Positions 6,854 to 14,357 of a stretch of DNA of 24,206 bases are shown in pieces. Source of the stretch: Alphaproteobacteria bacterium. GTDB lineage: Bacteria; Pseudomonadota; Alphaproteobacteria; Rs-D84. The stretch lies in the NCBI GenBank assembly GCA_013316395.1, contig WSMU01000015.1, positions 1-24,206 of the forward strand. The letters are read 5' to 3'. The notes beneath the pieces were generated by a model, which was not told the origin of the DNA, did no database searches, and saw nothing but the letters and a program-made list of their open reading frames with translations. A program made the position numbers and the translations under genes. Numbering within the stretch: position 1 is the first letter of the stretch; each line of letters starts with the position of its first letter.

Positions 6854-7631
6854 AAAGCAATATCGTCTTTATTGTGCCGATTGCCTAGAAAAATTGGCAG
6901 AAATCCCAGAAAATACATTTGATATGATTTTTGCAGACCCACCGTATCTACTGTCCAATGGCGGTATTACATGTCAAAATGGTTGCGTGGTTTCTGTGAA
7001 CAAAGGCGACTGGGACAAATCGCATGGCCTAAGCGAAGATTTTGAGTTTCATAAGAAATGGCTTTGCGCATGTCATCGTGTACTGAAGCCAAATGGAACC
7101 TTGTGGGTCAGCGGTACATATCACAGTATATATTCATGTGGCTTTGCAATGCAGTTGCTGGGGTTTCATATATTGAATGACATTGCATGGTTTAAGCCGA
7201 ATGCCAGCCCGAATATGTCATGCCGCTATTTCACCGCCAGTCATGAAACGCTGTTGTGGGCGCGAAAGTCAAAAAATGCAAAACACACGTTTAATTATGA
7301 GGCAATGAAAAACGGTTCTTTCCCAAAGGATTTTATAAAAAAGCCTGATTGCCAAATGCGCAGCGTCTGGGCAATCGGAACGCCGACCAAGTCTGAAAAG
7401 ATATATGGCAAGCACCCGACCCAGAAACCCGTTGAATTATTGGAACGTATCGTTCTGCCATCTACGAATCCGGGCGATTTGATTTTGGATCCCTTTATGG
7501 GCAGTGGCACAACCGGTGTCGCGGCACTTAAACACAGACGGCGATTTGTCGGCATAGAAATGGAATCACAATATGTTGAATTGGCTGAAAAAAGATTATA
7601 TGATGCATCTGAAAAGAAGGATAAAAAATGA
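6846..7631 (+). CDS. DpnA-like adenine-N6 DNA methyltransferase
   Basis: This 261-residue protein resembles DpnA, the second methyltransferase of DpnII/MboI-type systems, which can also methylate single-stranded DNA and so help establish the system in a new host. DPPY is at 31-34, followed by LLSNGGITCQNG and VNKGDWDKS, a signature I associate with DpnA. The S-adenosylmethionine motif DPFMGSGTTG is at 215-224, with KHPTQKP at 189-195. This order (catalytic motif first) is the beta group. It overlaps the upstream methyltransferase by 8 bases and the downstream nuclease by 4 (ATGA). The three form one operon. Confidence 0.9.
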   Translation: MTKKQYRLYCADCLEKLAEIPENTFDMIFADPPYLLSNGGITCQNGCVVSVNKGDWDKSHGLSEDFEFHKKWLCACHRVLKPNGTLWVSGTYHSIYSCGFAMQLLGFHILNDIAWFKPNASPNMSCRYFTASHETLLWARKSKNAKHTFNYEAMKNGSFPKDFIKKPDCQMRSVWAIGTPTKSEKIYGKHPTQKPVELLERIVLPSTNPGDLILDPFMGSGTTGVAALKHRRRFVGIEMESQYVELAEKRLYDASEKKDKK

Positions 7632-8164
7632 AGGCAAATGGGATTGGTGGTGCAAACACGAAAACAGGGTTAGTCTTTGAAGGCAAGACAGATTTGCGTA
7701 CTTTTTTGTGTTCTCAACCCGGATATAGCTGTGTGGATAACAAACATGGCTGGGTCACTGTTTTGTATAACGGCGAAGATGTCGCATCCATTTTCAAGAA
7801 AACAGCCTTGTATAAATTTTTAGAATATCGCGGAATTGACTGGCGTTCTATTTTATCCAAACGTCTGTTACCGGACGATTCCATATATGTCGTCATCAAC
7901 AACACGTTCTTTATAATTGAATGTAAGTTCCAACAGGTTGCAGGCTCTGTGGATGAAAAACTGCAAACCTGCGATTTTAAGAAAAAGCAATACAAGAAAC
8001 TTTTGGCTCAGTTGAATATGGAGGTGGAATATATCTACCTGCTCAGCGACTGGTTCAAACAACCGTGCTATCAAGATGTATTGGATTACATCGTTTCGGT
8101 GGGCTGTTCATACTATTTTGAATATATCCCATTGCAAAAATTCGGATTGCCAGTACCAGAATAA
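7628..8164 (+). CDS. Putative type II restriction endonuclease, PD-(D/E)XK type
   Basis: The 178-residue protein is translationally coupled to the DpnA-like gene and fills the position where a restriction enzyme is expected. A PD-(D/E)XK core is visible: PDD at 82-84, a hydrophobic strand, then IECK with Glu98 and Lys100, and a downstream Gln-rich helix. The N-terminus GGANTKTGLVFEGKTDL looks like a conserved feature of some restriction enzymes, but I cannot name the family. It does not resemble DpnII as I recall it (about 288 residues), so the nuclease may have been swapped. GATC specificity would follow from the methyltransferases only. Assignment as a nuclease is probable; the specificity is unknown. 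Confidence 0.65.
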   Translation: MKANGIGGANTKTGLVFEGKTDLRTFLCSQPGYSCVDNKHGWVTVLYNGEDVASIFKKTALYKFLEYRGIDWRSILSKRLLPDDSIYVVINNTFFIIECKFQQVAGSVDEKLQTCDFKKKQYKKLLAQLNMEVEYIYLLSDWFKQPCYQDVLDYIVSVGCSYYFEYIPLQKFGLPVPE

Positions 8165-8185
8165 AATAGATATTGAAATATAAAT

Positions 8186-8205
8186 GCCCCATTCAAGGGG
8201 CGTTT
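8186..8205 (+). terminator. Weak terminator after the restriction operon
   Basis: The stem GCCCC/GGGGC (8186-8190, 8197-8201) with a six-base loop is followed by only three T residues (GTTT). It sits between the convergent ends of the nuclease gene and the minus-strand gene. Confidence 0.4.
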
Positions 8206-8243
8206 ACATATAAGATATAAAATTTATTCTTTATAAAAATTGG

Positions 8244-8600
8244 TTAATTGTTTGTGTTTGTCGACACGTATTCTTGGTTTTGTTGCTCGTTAACTTCGTG
8301 TTTTTGTGTATTATAATCCAATTTGTATACACCTTTTTTGCCGTCAACTGGCACAATCGGCGCATTCTTATCTCGACCAAGTTTATATATTTTATTCTGC
8401 ATTTGGAATTTTAGCATTTTTGGACGTCCTTGTCCAACTGTGTATTTTCTGTAATAAGCCACCGTTAATTCGTTTACACTTAATTCGCGTCCTGCAATGC
8501 GAAATAATTCTATTATTTCCTTTGTTACTTCGTCGGTTTTTATATCACCCAAATCTTCTTTTATATCAGTAAGGTCGAACAGATCAAATATATCCTTCAT
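8244..8600 (-). CDS. Small winged-helix-like protein on the island
   Basis: The 118-residue product begins with an acidic stretch (DIFDLFDLTDIKEDL), followed by a helical region around EIIELFRIAGRELSVNELTVAYYRKY and a basic segment GRPKMLKFQMQNKIYKL. The C-terminus is Asn/Gln-rich. The middle resembles small winged-helix domains such as HARE-HTH, found with restriction systems, but the match is by pattern only. ATG 8600 is chosen because AGGGGGAT lies just upstream; a longer frame to 8762 has no such support. It points away from the GIY-YIG gene and converges on the restriction operon. A role as regulator of the island is possible but unproven. Confidence 0.65.
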   Translation of the reverse strand: MKDIFDLFDLTDIKEDLGDIKTDEVTKEIIELFRIAGRELSVNELTVAYYRKYTVGQGRPKMLKFQMQNKIYKLGRDKNAPIVPVDGKKGVYKLDYNTQKHEVNEQQNQEYVSTNTNN

Positions 8601-8741
8601 GTTATCCCCCTGTGTTGTTTCTTGCAATAGGTTACAGCAAAAAAATAATAAAATCAAGCAAAAACATCTTGTAAAAAAATCACAACGCATTACAAACGTA
8701 CAACTAAACGCAAAAATATCGCACGATTTATAACATTTTTC

Positions 8742-8769
8742 TTGAAATGTGAAAAATATCAATTATAAT
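8742..8769 (+). promoter_or_regulatory. Strong promoter for the leader and GIY-YIG gene
   Basis: TTGAAA (8742-8747) and TATAAT (8764-8769) are 16 bases apart. Transcription would start near 8776 and give a leader of about 190 bases before the GTG start at 8965. Confidence 0.65.
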
Positions 8770-8775
8770 AAGTTT

Positions 8776-8964
8776 GTCGATTGGAAGGACATTTCTGAGA
8801 GACCACGAAAAAACCCGAAAAAATCACGAATAATTTTTTCGGGTCAGCTGAAAACACCAGCTAGTTGGACACTAGTATTATAAACCAATCTTTATTCGGT
8901 TTCAAGGTGTTTTTGGCTTAAGTGAGCCGTCGCAACCGAAGCGAATAAAGGAGGTGAATATATA
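8776..8964 (+). promoter_or_regulatory. Long structured 5' leader of the GIY-YIG gene
   Basis: The leader holds a perfect 12-bp hairpin (8813-8824 with 8833-8844, eight-base loop), a hairpin CTAGT/ACTAG (8861-8865, 8871-8875) and a longer stem CTTTATTCG/CGAATAAAG (8890-8898, 8942-8950) enclosing GGCT/AGCC (8915-8918, 8925-8928). The last strand runs into the ribosome-binding site AAAGGAGGTG (8948-8957 region), so it could limit translation. TTCGGTT and AACCGAA inside the stem offer an alternative pairing. I do not recognise a known riboswitch. Confidence 0.5.
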
Positions 8965-9252
8965 GTGGTATTACCGCAAATTGTTGCGGACATTCTGAGA
9001 TACATCGGTGTAAGTCCGAATTCTCGTTGGTATGTAGGAATAGCTACAAATCCGCGAGATCGACTGTTTAACCAGCACAACGTTAGCGAAACTAACGGCC
9101 GTTGGATATACCGCGATGCTGGAACCGAACAGAATGCTCGTGATACAGAAGCTTACCTTTTGCGACATTATTCGTTTAAAGGTGGTGTTGGTGGTGGTTC
9201 TCGTCCGTGTAGTGTATACGCGTACGAAATTACATCATCTACCGTCGAGTAA
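8965..9252 (+). CDS. Small GIY-YIG-like nuclease domain protein
   Basis: The frame starts at GTG 8965 behind a near-perfect ribosome site (AAAGGAGGTG), which decides the start. The 95-residue product contains WYVGIATNPRDRLFNQHN, matching the YIG element and catalytic arginine region of GIY-YIG nucleases, then RDAGTEQNARDTEAYLLRHY with a candidate catalytic glutamate, and a glycine-rich end GGVGGGSRP. The first GIY element is weak (YIGV near residue 13). It is a single-domain protein. It lies on the island after a long leader and before a strong terminator, so it is its own transcription unit. Function is unknown; a role in island defence or maintenance is a guess. Confidence 0.65.
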   Translation: MVLPQIVADILRYIGVSPNSRWYVGIATNPRDRLFNQHNVSETNGRWIYRDAGTEQNARDTEAYLLRHYSFKGGVGGGSRPCSVYAYEITSSTVE

Positions 9253-9263
9253 CTAAAAAAGTC

Positions 9264-9293
9264 CCGTGGTAGTCGTGTACCACGGATTTTTTT
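9264..9293 (+). terminator. Intrinsic terminator of the GIY-YIG gene
   Basis: An eight-base stem CCGTGGTA/TACCACGG with a six-base loop is followed by seven T residues. Confidence 0.92.
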
Positions 9294-9370
9294 GTTCTTG
9301 CGGTCATAATGTCATGAACTACTAAGTGGCTGCTGTACTTGTCACTTTTATATATATTTCGTGTAGACAG

Positions 9371-9391
9371 CCGTGTAACCGCTGTGTAGAC
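9371..9391 (+). repeat. Right 21-bp arm-like repeat of the island
   Basis: This is the partner of 5747-5767, 20 of 21 bases identical. A shorter related copy, CGTGTAGACA, is at 9360-9369, so the right end holds at least two related sites in direct orientation. They lie 86-118 bp inside the right att-like repeat. Confidence 0.55.
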
Positions 9392-9432
9392 AATTTATAA
9401 AAACATGGATTTTTGCAAAAATTCGTAAAAAT

Positions 9433-9454
9433 AAAAAATCCCGGAAATCAGGGA
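9433..9454 (-). terminator. Terminator of tRNA-Met
   Basis: Downstream of the tRNA on the minus strand, TCCC/GGGA with an eight-base loop is followed by six T residues. The stem is short but the T-run is good. Confidence 0.55.
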
Positions 9455-9459
9455 AATTT

Positions 9460-9536
9460 TGGTAGCGGGAGAGGGACTTGAACCCCCGACACGTGGATTA
9501 TGATTCCACTGCTCTAACCAGCTGAGCTATCCCGCC
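9460..9536 (-). tRNA. tRNA-Met (anticodon CAT), elongator
   Basis: The 77-base minus-strand gene folds as a standard tRNA. The acceptor stem is GGCGGGA/TCCCGCT with a G-U first pair, the D-arm contains AGCTCAGCTGGTTAGAGC, the anticodon stem is GTGGA/TCCAC with loop ATCATAA (anticodon CAT), and the T-arm contains GGTTCAA. CCA is encoded. The sequence resembles alphaproteobacterial elongator tRNA-Met; a tRNA-Ile with a CAT anticodon (modified to lysidine) is the alternative. The anticodon-to-T-loop part is duplicated at 5669-5695, showing this gene is the integration target of the island. Confidence 0.95.
9478..9504. repeat. Right 27-bp att-like repeat within tRNA-Met
   Basis: These bases of the intact tRNA-Met are identical to 5669-5695. 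Because the full tRNA is retained here, recombination at this site would leave the tRNA functional. Confidence 0.8.
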
Positions 9537-9547
9537 AACGCCCCCCG

Positions 9548-9575
9548 ATTATAACAGAGAAATTTCCGATTGCAA
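9548..9575 (-). promoter_or_regulatory. tRNA-Met promoter
   Basis: On the minus strand TTGCAA (9575-9570) and TATAAT (9553-9548) are 16 bases apart, and the tRNA 5' end is 12 bases after the -10 box. A G/C-rich stretch between the -10 box and the tRNA resembles a stringent discriminator. Confidence 0.75.
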
Positions 9576-9684
9576 GGCAAAAGCGCATACCTATAAAAAT
9601 ATGAATTCGTTCATATTTTAAATTATTATTATATTTAATAAAATTGTATTGCAGCCAAAACGAAAATAGTATATATTTCCTCTT

Positions 9685-10245
9685 ATGAAAAAAATTGCGC
9701 TTGTTTTAGTATTGTTATTTGCCGCAAATGCGGCGAATGCCGAATGGAATCCGTTTTTTGGCAACGCCCAAAATCAAATCGTCGTAAATGTCGGCCAGGG
9801 TGTAAACAGTGGCTTTCTTATCCCGCCACCGTCACAGTTCGTGCCGTTTTACATGCTGCCTAATATTCAGTATTCGCAGCCGACAACATTCTTTGGCATG
9901 CCGGCGCGTCAATCGTTGAACTTTGGTGAAACGGTCGGAATGGGTAAAAAATACGGCTGGGATTGGATATCGCTGTCGATTCCAATGCTGTGGGCATCGG
10001 GTGATGTTGCGCTGCTGCATGGGGAAAATTGGTACTATGCGACCGGCGTTGGTGTCGGATTCCAGGCAAAGGAAAACGACCGCTTAGGTGCGAAACTGGT
10101 GTTCCAGTTTAAAATATCCGGCGGCTATCGCTTTAACGAGCGTTGGGGCGGCGAAATATTTGTTCAGCATTTCTCGAACGGCAACACGGCCGAGGAAAAT
10201 CATTCCTACGCATTTTATGGCCTGGGCGTGTCGTATAATTTCTAA
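9685..10245 (+). CDS. PagL-like lipid A 3-O-deacylase family outer-membrane protein
   Basis: The 186-residue product has a signal peptide (cleavage likely after AANA at residue 19) and alternating strands ending in YNF, a typical outer-membrane barrel terminus recognised by the BAM complex. Near the end, FVQHFSNGN places His162, Ser164 and Asn165 in the H-x-S-N arrangement of PagL, which removes the 3-O acyl chain from lipid A. Family members are about this size. The middle contains a Pro/Gln-rich stretch unlike typical PagL. It stands alone, with its own possible promoter (TTGTAT and TAGTAT spaced 17) very close to the ATG and a terminator behind. The deacylase assignment is moderately sure; other acyl hydrolases of the same barrel family remain possible. 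Confidence 0.72.
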   Translation: MKKIALVLVLLFAANAANAEWNPFFGNAQNQIVVNVGQGVNSGFLIPPPSQFVPFYMLPNIQYSQPTTFFGMPARQSLNFGETVGMGKKYGWDWISLSIPMLWASGDVALLHGENWYYATGVGVGFQAKENDRLGAKLVFQFKISGGYRFNERWGGEIFVQHFSNGNTAEENHSYAFYGLGVSYNF

Positions 10246-10252
10246 TATTTGA

Positions 10253-10283
10253 GCCGCCAAATTTTGGCGGCCTTTTCTTTTTT
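10253..10283 (+). terminator. Intrinsic terminator after the PagL-like gene
   Basis: The stem GCCGCCAA/TTGGCGGC with a three-base loop is followed by a T-rich tail. It also separates this gene from the convergent ung. Confidence 0.88.
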
Positions 10284-10300
10284 ATATAGCAGCGGCTAAC

Positions 10301-10963
10301 TTACCATTCAATTGGCGTGGCGCCATGGGATACCAGATATTCATTCGCACGCGAAAAATGATGATTTCCAAAGAATCCCCTATGCGCCGACAATGGAGAT
10401 GGATGCACAGACTTTAACACCAGGTTATTTTGCGGGTTTACAAATTCCGCCTTGCGCTGGGCATAACTGCCCCAGAGCATGTAAACAATATTTTCACGTT
10501 CGGCAACCTTGCGAATAACAGCGTCTGTAAACTGCTCCCACCCCTTGCCCACGTGGGATGCGGCCGCATGGGCGCGCACCGTCAGCGTCGCATTCAGCAT
10601 TAGCACACCCTGGGCCGCCCAGTGCGTTAAATCCCCCCTTGTAACGGACGGATGCCCCAAATCGTTTTCAATCTCTTTATAAATATTTACCAGCGACGGC
10701 GGCACGGGCGTCGGCGGCAGAACAGAAAAGCACAGCCCGTGCGCCTGGCCCGGTTCATGATATGGGTCCTGACCAATCATTACAACCTTTACCTTGTCCA
10801 GCGGGCACAGATTAAACGCGTTAAATATATTTGCGGGCGCGGGAAAAATCTTTTTCCCAGACAGATATTCACCACGAACAAAATCGGTAAGACGAACGAA
10901 GTAATCCTTTTCAAACTCCGAACTAAGTGCCTCTTTCCATGTCTGTTCTATTTTTACATTCAT
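10301..10963 (-). CDS. ung: Uracil-DNA glycosylase
   Basis: Ung removes uracil from DNA as the first step of base-excision repair. The 220-residue product contains the water-activating motif GQDPYHE at 64-70, NATLTV near 124-129 and the HPSPLSA loop at 187-193 with the catalytic His, all as in family 1. I chose ATG 10963, where the start overlaps the stop of the upstream glycosylase gene (ATGA); the frame extends to 11032 but that part lies inside the neighbour and is not homologous. It is the last gene of the gyrB operon. Confidence 0.96.
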   Translation of the reverse strand: MNVKIEQTWKEALSSEFEKDYFVRLTDFVRGEYLSGKKIFPAPANIFNAFNLCPLDKVKVVMIGQDPYHEPGQAHGLCFSVLPPTPVPPSLVNIYKEIENDLGHPSVTRGDLTHWAAQGVLMLNATLTVRAHAAASHVGKGWEQFTDAVIRKVAERENIVYMLWGSYAQRKAEFVNPQNNLVLKSVHPSPLSAHRGFFGNHHFSRANEYLVSHGATPIEW

Positions 10964-11613
10964 GATAAATCCTTTATCAGTCCCGTTTGACAGCTTTTCC
11001 ACAACACCACATCGATATATCCGCGCGGACACTTAGTCGCCGCACACAGCGCACCAAACATATCATCACACGCGCGCCGCACATCCGGGTCGAGCTTACC
11101 ATTGTCTATCTTTTCGCGCAGCCCCCTGTCCCCGGCATAAATTACGCCCAAACGCTGAATCCAGATGTCGTATTTCACCACATCCTCGCCCAGGTTGCGC
11201 GCCAGATGATTTGCCGTAATTTTCCCAATATGCGGCAATTTCGATAGATATGAAATACGCGCATCCGTGTCGGGCAACTGATAATAATCCCGACAGAAAT
11301 CATCACGCCCGTTCCATATTTTGCATATCGCGTTTATCTTGTTCTTGTTATTAAATAACCGCAGCAGCGAATCAAAATCGGCCCCATTCTCAGAAATGGC
11401 GGCCATTATTTTTGCATGTATTTTCTTGGCTGTTTTTTGGGAAAATCCCCCCGCCAAAATCACATAGGCACAGTGCGTTGCAAATTCATCCGGGCTGCAG
11501 ATATGACGCTGTGACAGGTTTGCCTTTATTTCATCAAAGCTTTGTGCATCGGAATCCATTCCCATATCACGCAGTTGTTTATCAAGCAAAAAGAACCAAT
11601 CCGCCGTGAACAT
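10960..11613 (-). CDS. HhH-GPD superfamily DNA glycosylase
   Basis: This 217-residue protein shows a helix-hairpin-helix LPHIGKITANHLARNLG at 126-142, then KYDIWIQRL with Asp149 at the place of the catalytic aspartate of HhH-GPD glycosylases. Cys190, Cys195 and Cys208 near the C-terminus are too few and differently spaced for the usual four-cysteine iron-sulphur loop of Nth/MutY. It is not plainly Nth, MutY, AlkA or Ogg, so the substrate is not assigned. Its stop overlaps the ung start by four bases, which supports a role in base-excision repair. Its start lies 2 bases after the preceding gene. Confidence 0.7.
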   Translation of the reverse strand: MFTADWFFLLDKQLRDMGMDSDAQSFDEIKANLSQRHICSPDEFATHCAYVILAGGFSQKTAKKIHAKIMAAISENGADFDSLLRLFNNKNKINAICKIWNGRDDFCRDYYQLPDTDARISYLSKLPHIGKITANHLARNLGEDVVKYDIWIQRLGVIYAGDRGLREKIDNGKLDPDVRRACDDMFGALCAATKCPRGYIDVVLWKSCQTGLIKDLS

Positions 11614-11615
11614 TT

Positions 11616-11945
11616 TTATCCGTTTTGCTTTGCCTGTGCCAATATATCGGCAATATTCGGAGCGACTTGTTCTTTCTTTTCCATTGCCATTTTTTTCAAC
11701 AGCAGCGCCTTGCCCGCCTTCAGGGCATCAACGTTTTTCCCCAGAATTTTATCAAGTTCCGCAATGCGTTCTTTCTTTATCGCAATCTCTTGCGGGGAAA
11801 AACGTTCGGGGTGCGACACCTCGTAAACCAAGCGGCCGCGTTCAGAGTACAAATCCTCGTTCTCAATATTTGTCTTACCCGATTCCCCATTCAAATATGT
11901 CACGCTTGCATCTGCGTTTACAACAAAGTCTTTCCCCTCTTCCAT
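11616..11945 (-). CDS. Small acidic/basic protein of unknown function in the gyrB operon
   Basis: The 109-residue product matches no family I recognise. The N-terminal part looks strand-forming (KDFVVNADASVTYLNGESG), the rest is charged and helical (SPQEIAIKKERIAELDKILGK), ending in a lysine-rich amphipathic stretch. There is no signal peptide or membrane segment. AAGGGG eight bases before the ATG supports the start. It is 12 bases after gyrB and 2 bases before the glycosylase gene, so it is surely co-transcribed. A DNA-related role is only suggested by position. Confidence 0.7.
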   Translation of the reverse strand: MEEGKDFVVNADASVTYLNGESGKTNIENEDLYSERGRLVYEVSHPERFSPQEIAIKKERIAELDKILGKNVDALKAGKALLLKKMAMEKKEQVAPNIADILAQAKQNG

Positions 11946-11957
11946 GATAATTACCCC

Positions 11958-14357
11958 TTATACGTCCAAATTCGCATCCAGCGCATTTTCAACGATAAAG
12001 TCACGACGCGGCTCTACGACATCACCCATCAGCATGGATACAACCTCGTCCGCCTTGGCGGCATCGTCAACTTTAACCTGGAACAGGCTGCGGTGGTTCG
12101 GGTCCATTGTGGTTTCCCACAGCTGTTCCGCATTCATTTCACCCAAACCCTTGTATCGCTGAATCTTTAATCCTGTTTTTGCATATTCAAACGCTGTCTC
12201 CAACAGTGCCAGCGCACCCCAGATTTTCTGGGACTTTGCCTTCACGCGCAGCGTTGCAGGCTTGGAAAACGTCTCTATCAGTTCTTCGCGCCCATCCATA
12301 CGGTGCCAGCCGCGAATTTCCGGCCCATTGATTTTCTCACGCGTTAGCATGTGCGATTCCGTAACACTGCGCAGTGTTCGTGTTATCATAATTCCCGCCG
12401 GGTCTGCGGTAACTTTCCAGCCACGTTCAAATTCCAGCTCCTGGGCGTCCAGCATATGCGCCACCGCCGCCAGATTAGCTTCGGATTCATCTTCAAACAC
12501 ACGATTCAGGGCCAACGCCTCAATAAAGCGCAGCGGCATCACATGCGACAGAGACTGCAACGTGTTTCGCATATTCAATATCAGCATCAACAGACGCTTT
12601 AAATCAGCACCCGATATCTGGGCACCTTCGGCGGTTTCTATCATTCCGTCCGTCGCCAGTTGCTCCATCAGATAATCATCCATTTCACGCTGGTTCTGCA
12701 GATAAATCTGGGTCTTGCCGCGTGTAACGCCATAAAGCGGCGGCTTTGCGACATAGATGTATCCGCGCTCAACCGTTTCGGGCATGTGACGGTAAAAGAA
12801 CGTCATCAACAGCGTCTGGATATGCTGACCGTCAACGTCAGCATCGGTCATGATAATGATTTTGTGATAACGCATTTTTTCGATATCGAATTCATCCTTG
12901 CCGATGCCTGTTCCCATTGCGGAAATCAGCGTCCCGATTGACTGCGATTCCAGCATCTTGTCAAAGCGGACACGCTCAACATTTAAAATCTTTCCGCGCA
13001 GCGGCAATATCGCCTGGGTCTTGCGGTCACGTCCCTGCTTTGCCGTACCACCAGCAGAGTCCCCCTCAACAATAAACAGTTCGCACTTTGCGGGGTCACG
13101 TTCACTGCATCCCGCCAGCTTGCCGGAGATAATATTCAACTCCGGTCCGTTTTTCTTGCGCGACAGCTCGCGCGCACGGCGTGCCGCCTCGCGGGCGGTT
13201 GCGGCCTCTATGATTTTATCTATAATCGATTTTGCAATCGCCGGATTTTCATCCAGATATTCATAGAGCATCTCTGACACTGTACTTTCAACAATTGGGC
13301 GGACCTCGCTCGATACCAGCTTGTCCTTGGTCTGGGAACCGAACTTGGGGTCGGGAATCTTTACACTAACAATACTGGTCAGACCTTCTCTAAAGTCTTC
13401 ACCCGACAGATTCACGTCCTTTTTGTTGGACTTTTCACCAATGTATTTATTTATCGCACGCGTCAGCCCCGCACGGAATCCGGCCAAATGCGTTCCACCG
13501 TCACGGTTGGGAATATTGTTAGTAAAACATAGCGATGTTTCCGTATAAGCCGTCGTCCATTGCAGAACCACCTCGATATAAGTATCGCCGGCCTGCTTTA
13601 TCATCTGTATCGGCTCTTTGTTAAGCAGCTCTTTCGATTTGTCCAGATATGTGGCAAACCCCTTTAAACCGTCCACAGAATGAAATTCGCGCTCTTTCTT
13701 GTCCGCCCCGCGCAGGTCTTCTAGTATAATCTTTACATTTGCATTCAGATAAGACTGTTCACGCAGCCAAGTCTCGAGTGTATCAAAGCTAAACTCGGTC
13801 CCTGTAAATGTATCGGGCGACGGTTTAAACGTAACCTCGGTCCCGTGTTCAATACCGGATTTGTTTTCAGTAATTTTCATGTCAGTTGTCGGCACACCAT
13901 CGGCAAATGTCATTGATGCTTCCTTGTCACCGCGCCATACGCGCACCTCCAGCCAGGATGACAGCGCATTTACCACCGACACACCCACACCGTGCAGACC
14001 GCCCGACACCTTATACGCGCCGCCGCCTTCGTTATCAAACTTACCCCCCGCGTGCAGCTCGCACATAATCAGTTCCAGTGCACTGCGCCCTGTTTCATGG
14101 TTGATATCAAACGGCATACCGCGCCCGTTATCGCGGATTGTGCACGACCCGTCCGGGTTAAGAGATACAAAGACCGTATCGGCATAACCGGCCATTGCCT
14201 CGTCGATAGAGTTGTTAACCACTTCATATATCATGTGGTGCAGACCACTGCCCCCCTCACCCACGTCGCCTATATACATTCCGGGGCGTTTTTTTACAGC
14301 CTCCAGACCTTTTAGAACCTTAATTGAATCACCGGTATATTCGTTGGTAACAGCCAT
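11958..14357 (-). CDS. gyrB: DNA gyrase subunit B
   Basis: GyrB supplies the ATPase and TOPRIM parts of gyrase, which negatively supercoils DNA. The 799-residue product has the family's full length. The GHKL ATPase has NNSIDEAMAG at 48-57, DNGRGMP at 76-82 and GGLHGVG at 119-125. The TOPRIM domain shows EGDSAGGTAKQGRDR and DADVDGQH, and the C-terminus has QRYKGLGEMN followed by QLWETTMDP, typical of GyrB rather than ParE. An inserted segment before the C-terminal motif is normal for Gram-negative GyrB. AAAGGAA precedes the ATG. It is the first gene of a minus-strand operon with the small unknown gene, the glycosylase and ung. Confidence 0.98.
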   Translation of the reverse strand: MAVTNEYTGDSIKVLKGLEAVKKRPGMYIGDVGEGGSGLHHMIYEVVNNSIDEAMAGYADTVFVSLNPDGSCTIRDNGRGMPFDINHETGRSALELIMCELHAGGKFDNEGGGAYKVSGGLHGVGVSVVNALSSWLEVRVWRGDKEASMTFADGVPTTDMKITENKSGIEHGTEVTFKPSPDTFTGTEFSFDTLETWLREQSYLNANVKIILEDLRGADKKEREFHSVDGLKGFATYLDKSKELLNKEPIQMIKQAGDTYIEVVLQWTTAYTETSLCFTNNIPNRDGGTHLAGFRAGLTRAINKYIGEKSNKKDVNLSGEDFREGLTSIVSVKIPDPKFGSQTKDKLVSSEVRPIVESTVSEMLYEYLDENPAIAKSIIDKIIEAATAREAARRARELSRKKNGPELNIISGKLAGCSERDPAKCELFIVEGDSAGGTAKQGRDRKTQAILPLRGKILNVERVRFDKMLESQSIGTLISAMGTGIGKDEFDIEKMRYHKIIIMTDADVDGQHIQTLLMTFFYRHMPETVERGYIYVAKPPLYGVTRGKTQIYLQNQREMDDYLMEQLATDGMIETAEGAQISGADLKRLLMLILNMRNTLQSLSHVMPLRFIEALALNRVFEDESEANLAAVAHMLDAQELEFERGWKVTADPAGIMITRTLRSVTESHMLTREKINGPEIRGWHRMDGREELIETFSKPATLRVKAKSQKIWGALALLETAFEYAKTGLKIQRYKGLGEMNAEQLWETTMDPNHRSLFQVKVDDAAKADEVVSMLMGDVVEPRRDFIVENALDANLDV

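Larger units (their letters stand above)
5669..9504. mobile_element. Genomic island in tRNA-Met carrying restriction-modification genes, no integrase seen
   Basis: The segment lies between direct 27-bp copies of part of tRNA-Met; the intact tRNA is at the right end and a displaced 3' remnant at the left. Inside are two methyltransferases, a nuclease, a winged-helix-like protein and a GIY-YIG-like protein. All are more A+T-rich than the flanking genes and unrelated to them in function. A further 21-bp repeat (5747-5767 and 9371-9391, 20 of 21 identical) lies just inside each end and could bind an integrase. No integrase, transposase or relaxase is visible, so mobility would need a protein supplied from elsewhere. 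Confidence 0.72.

Noticed and set aside
8497..8733. Plus-strand ORF opposite the winged-helix-like gene
   Set aside because: It is a shadow of the minus-strand gene and its upstream region, without a ribosome site or recognisable sequence.
10253..10271. Terminator hairpin after the PagL-like gene acting also for ung
   Set aside because: No T-run follows the stem on the minus strand, so it supports only plus-strand termination.
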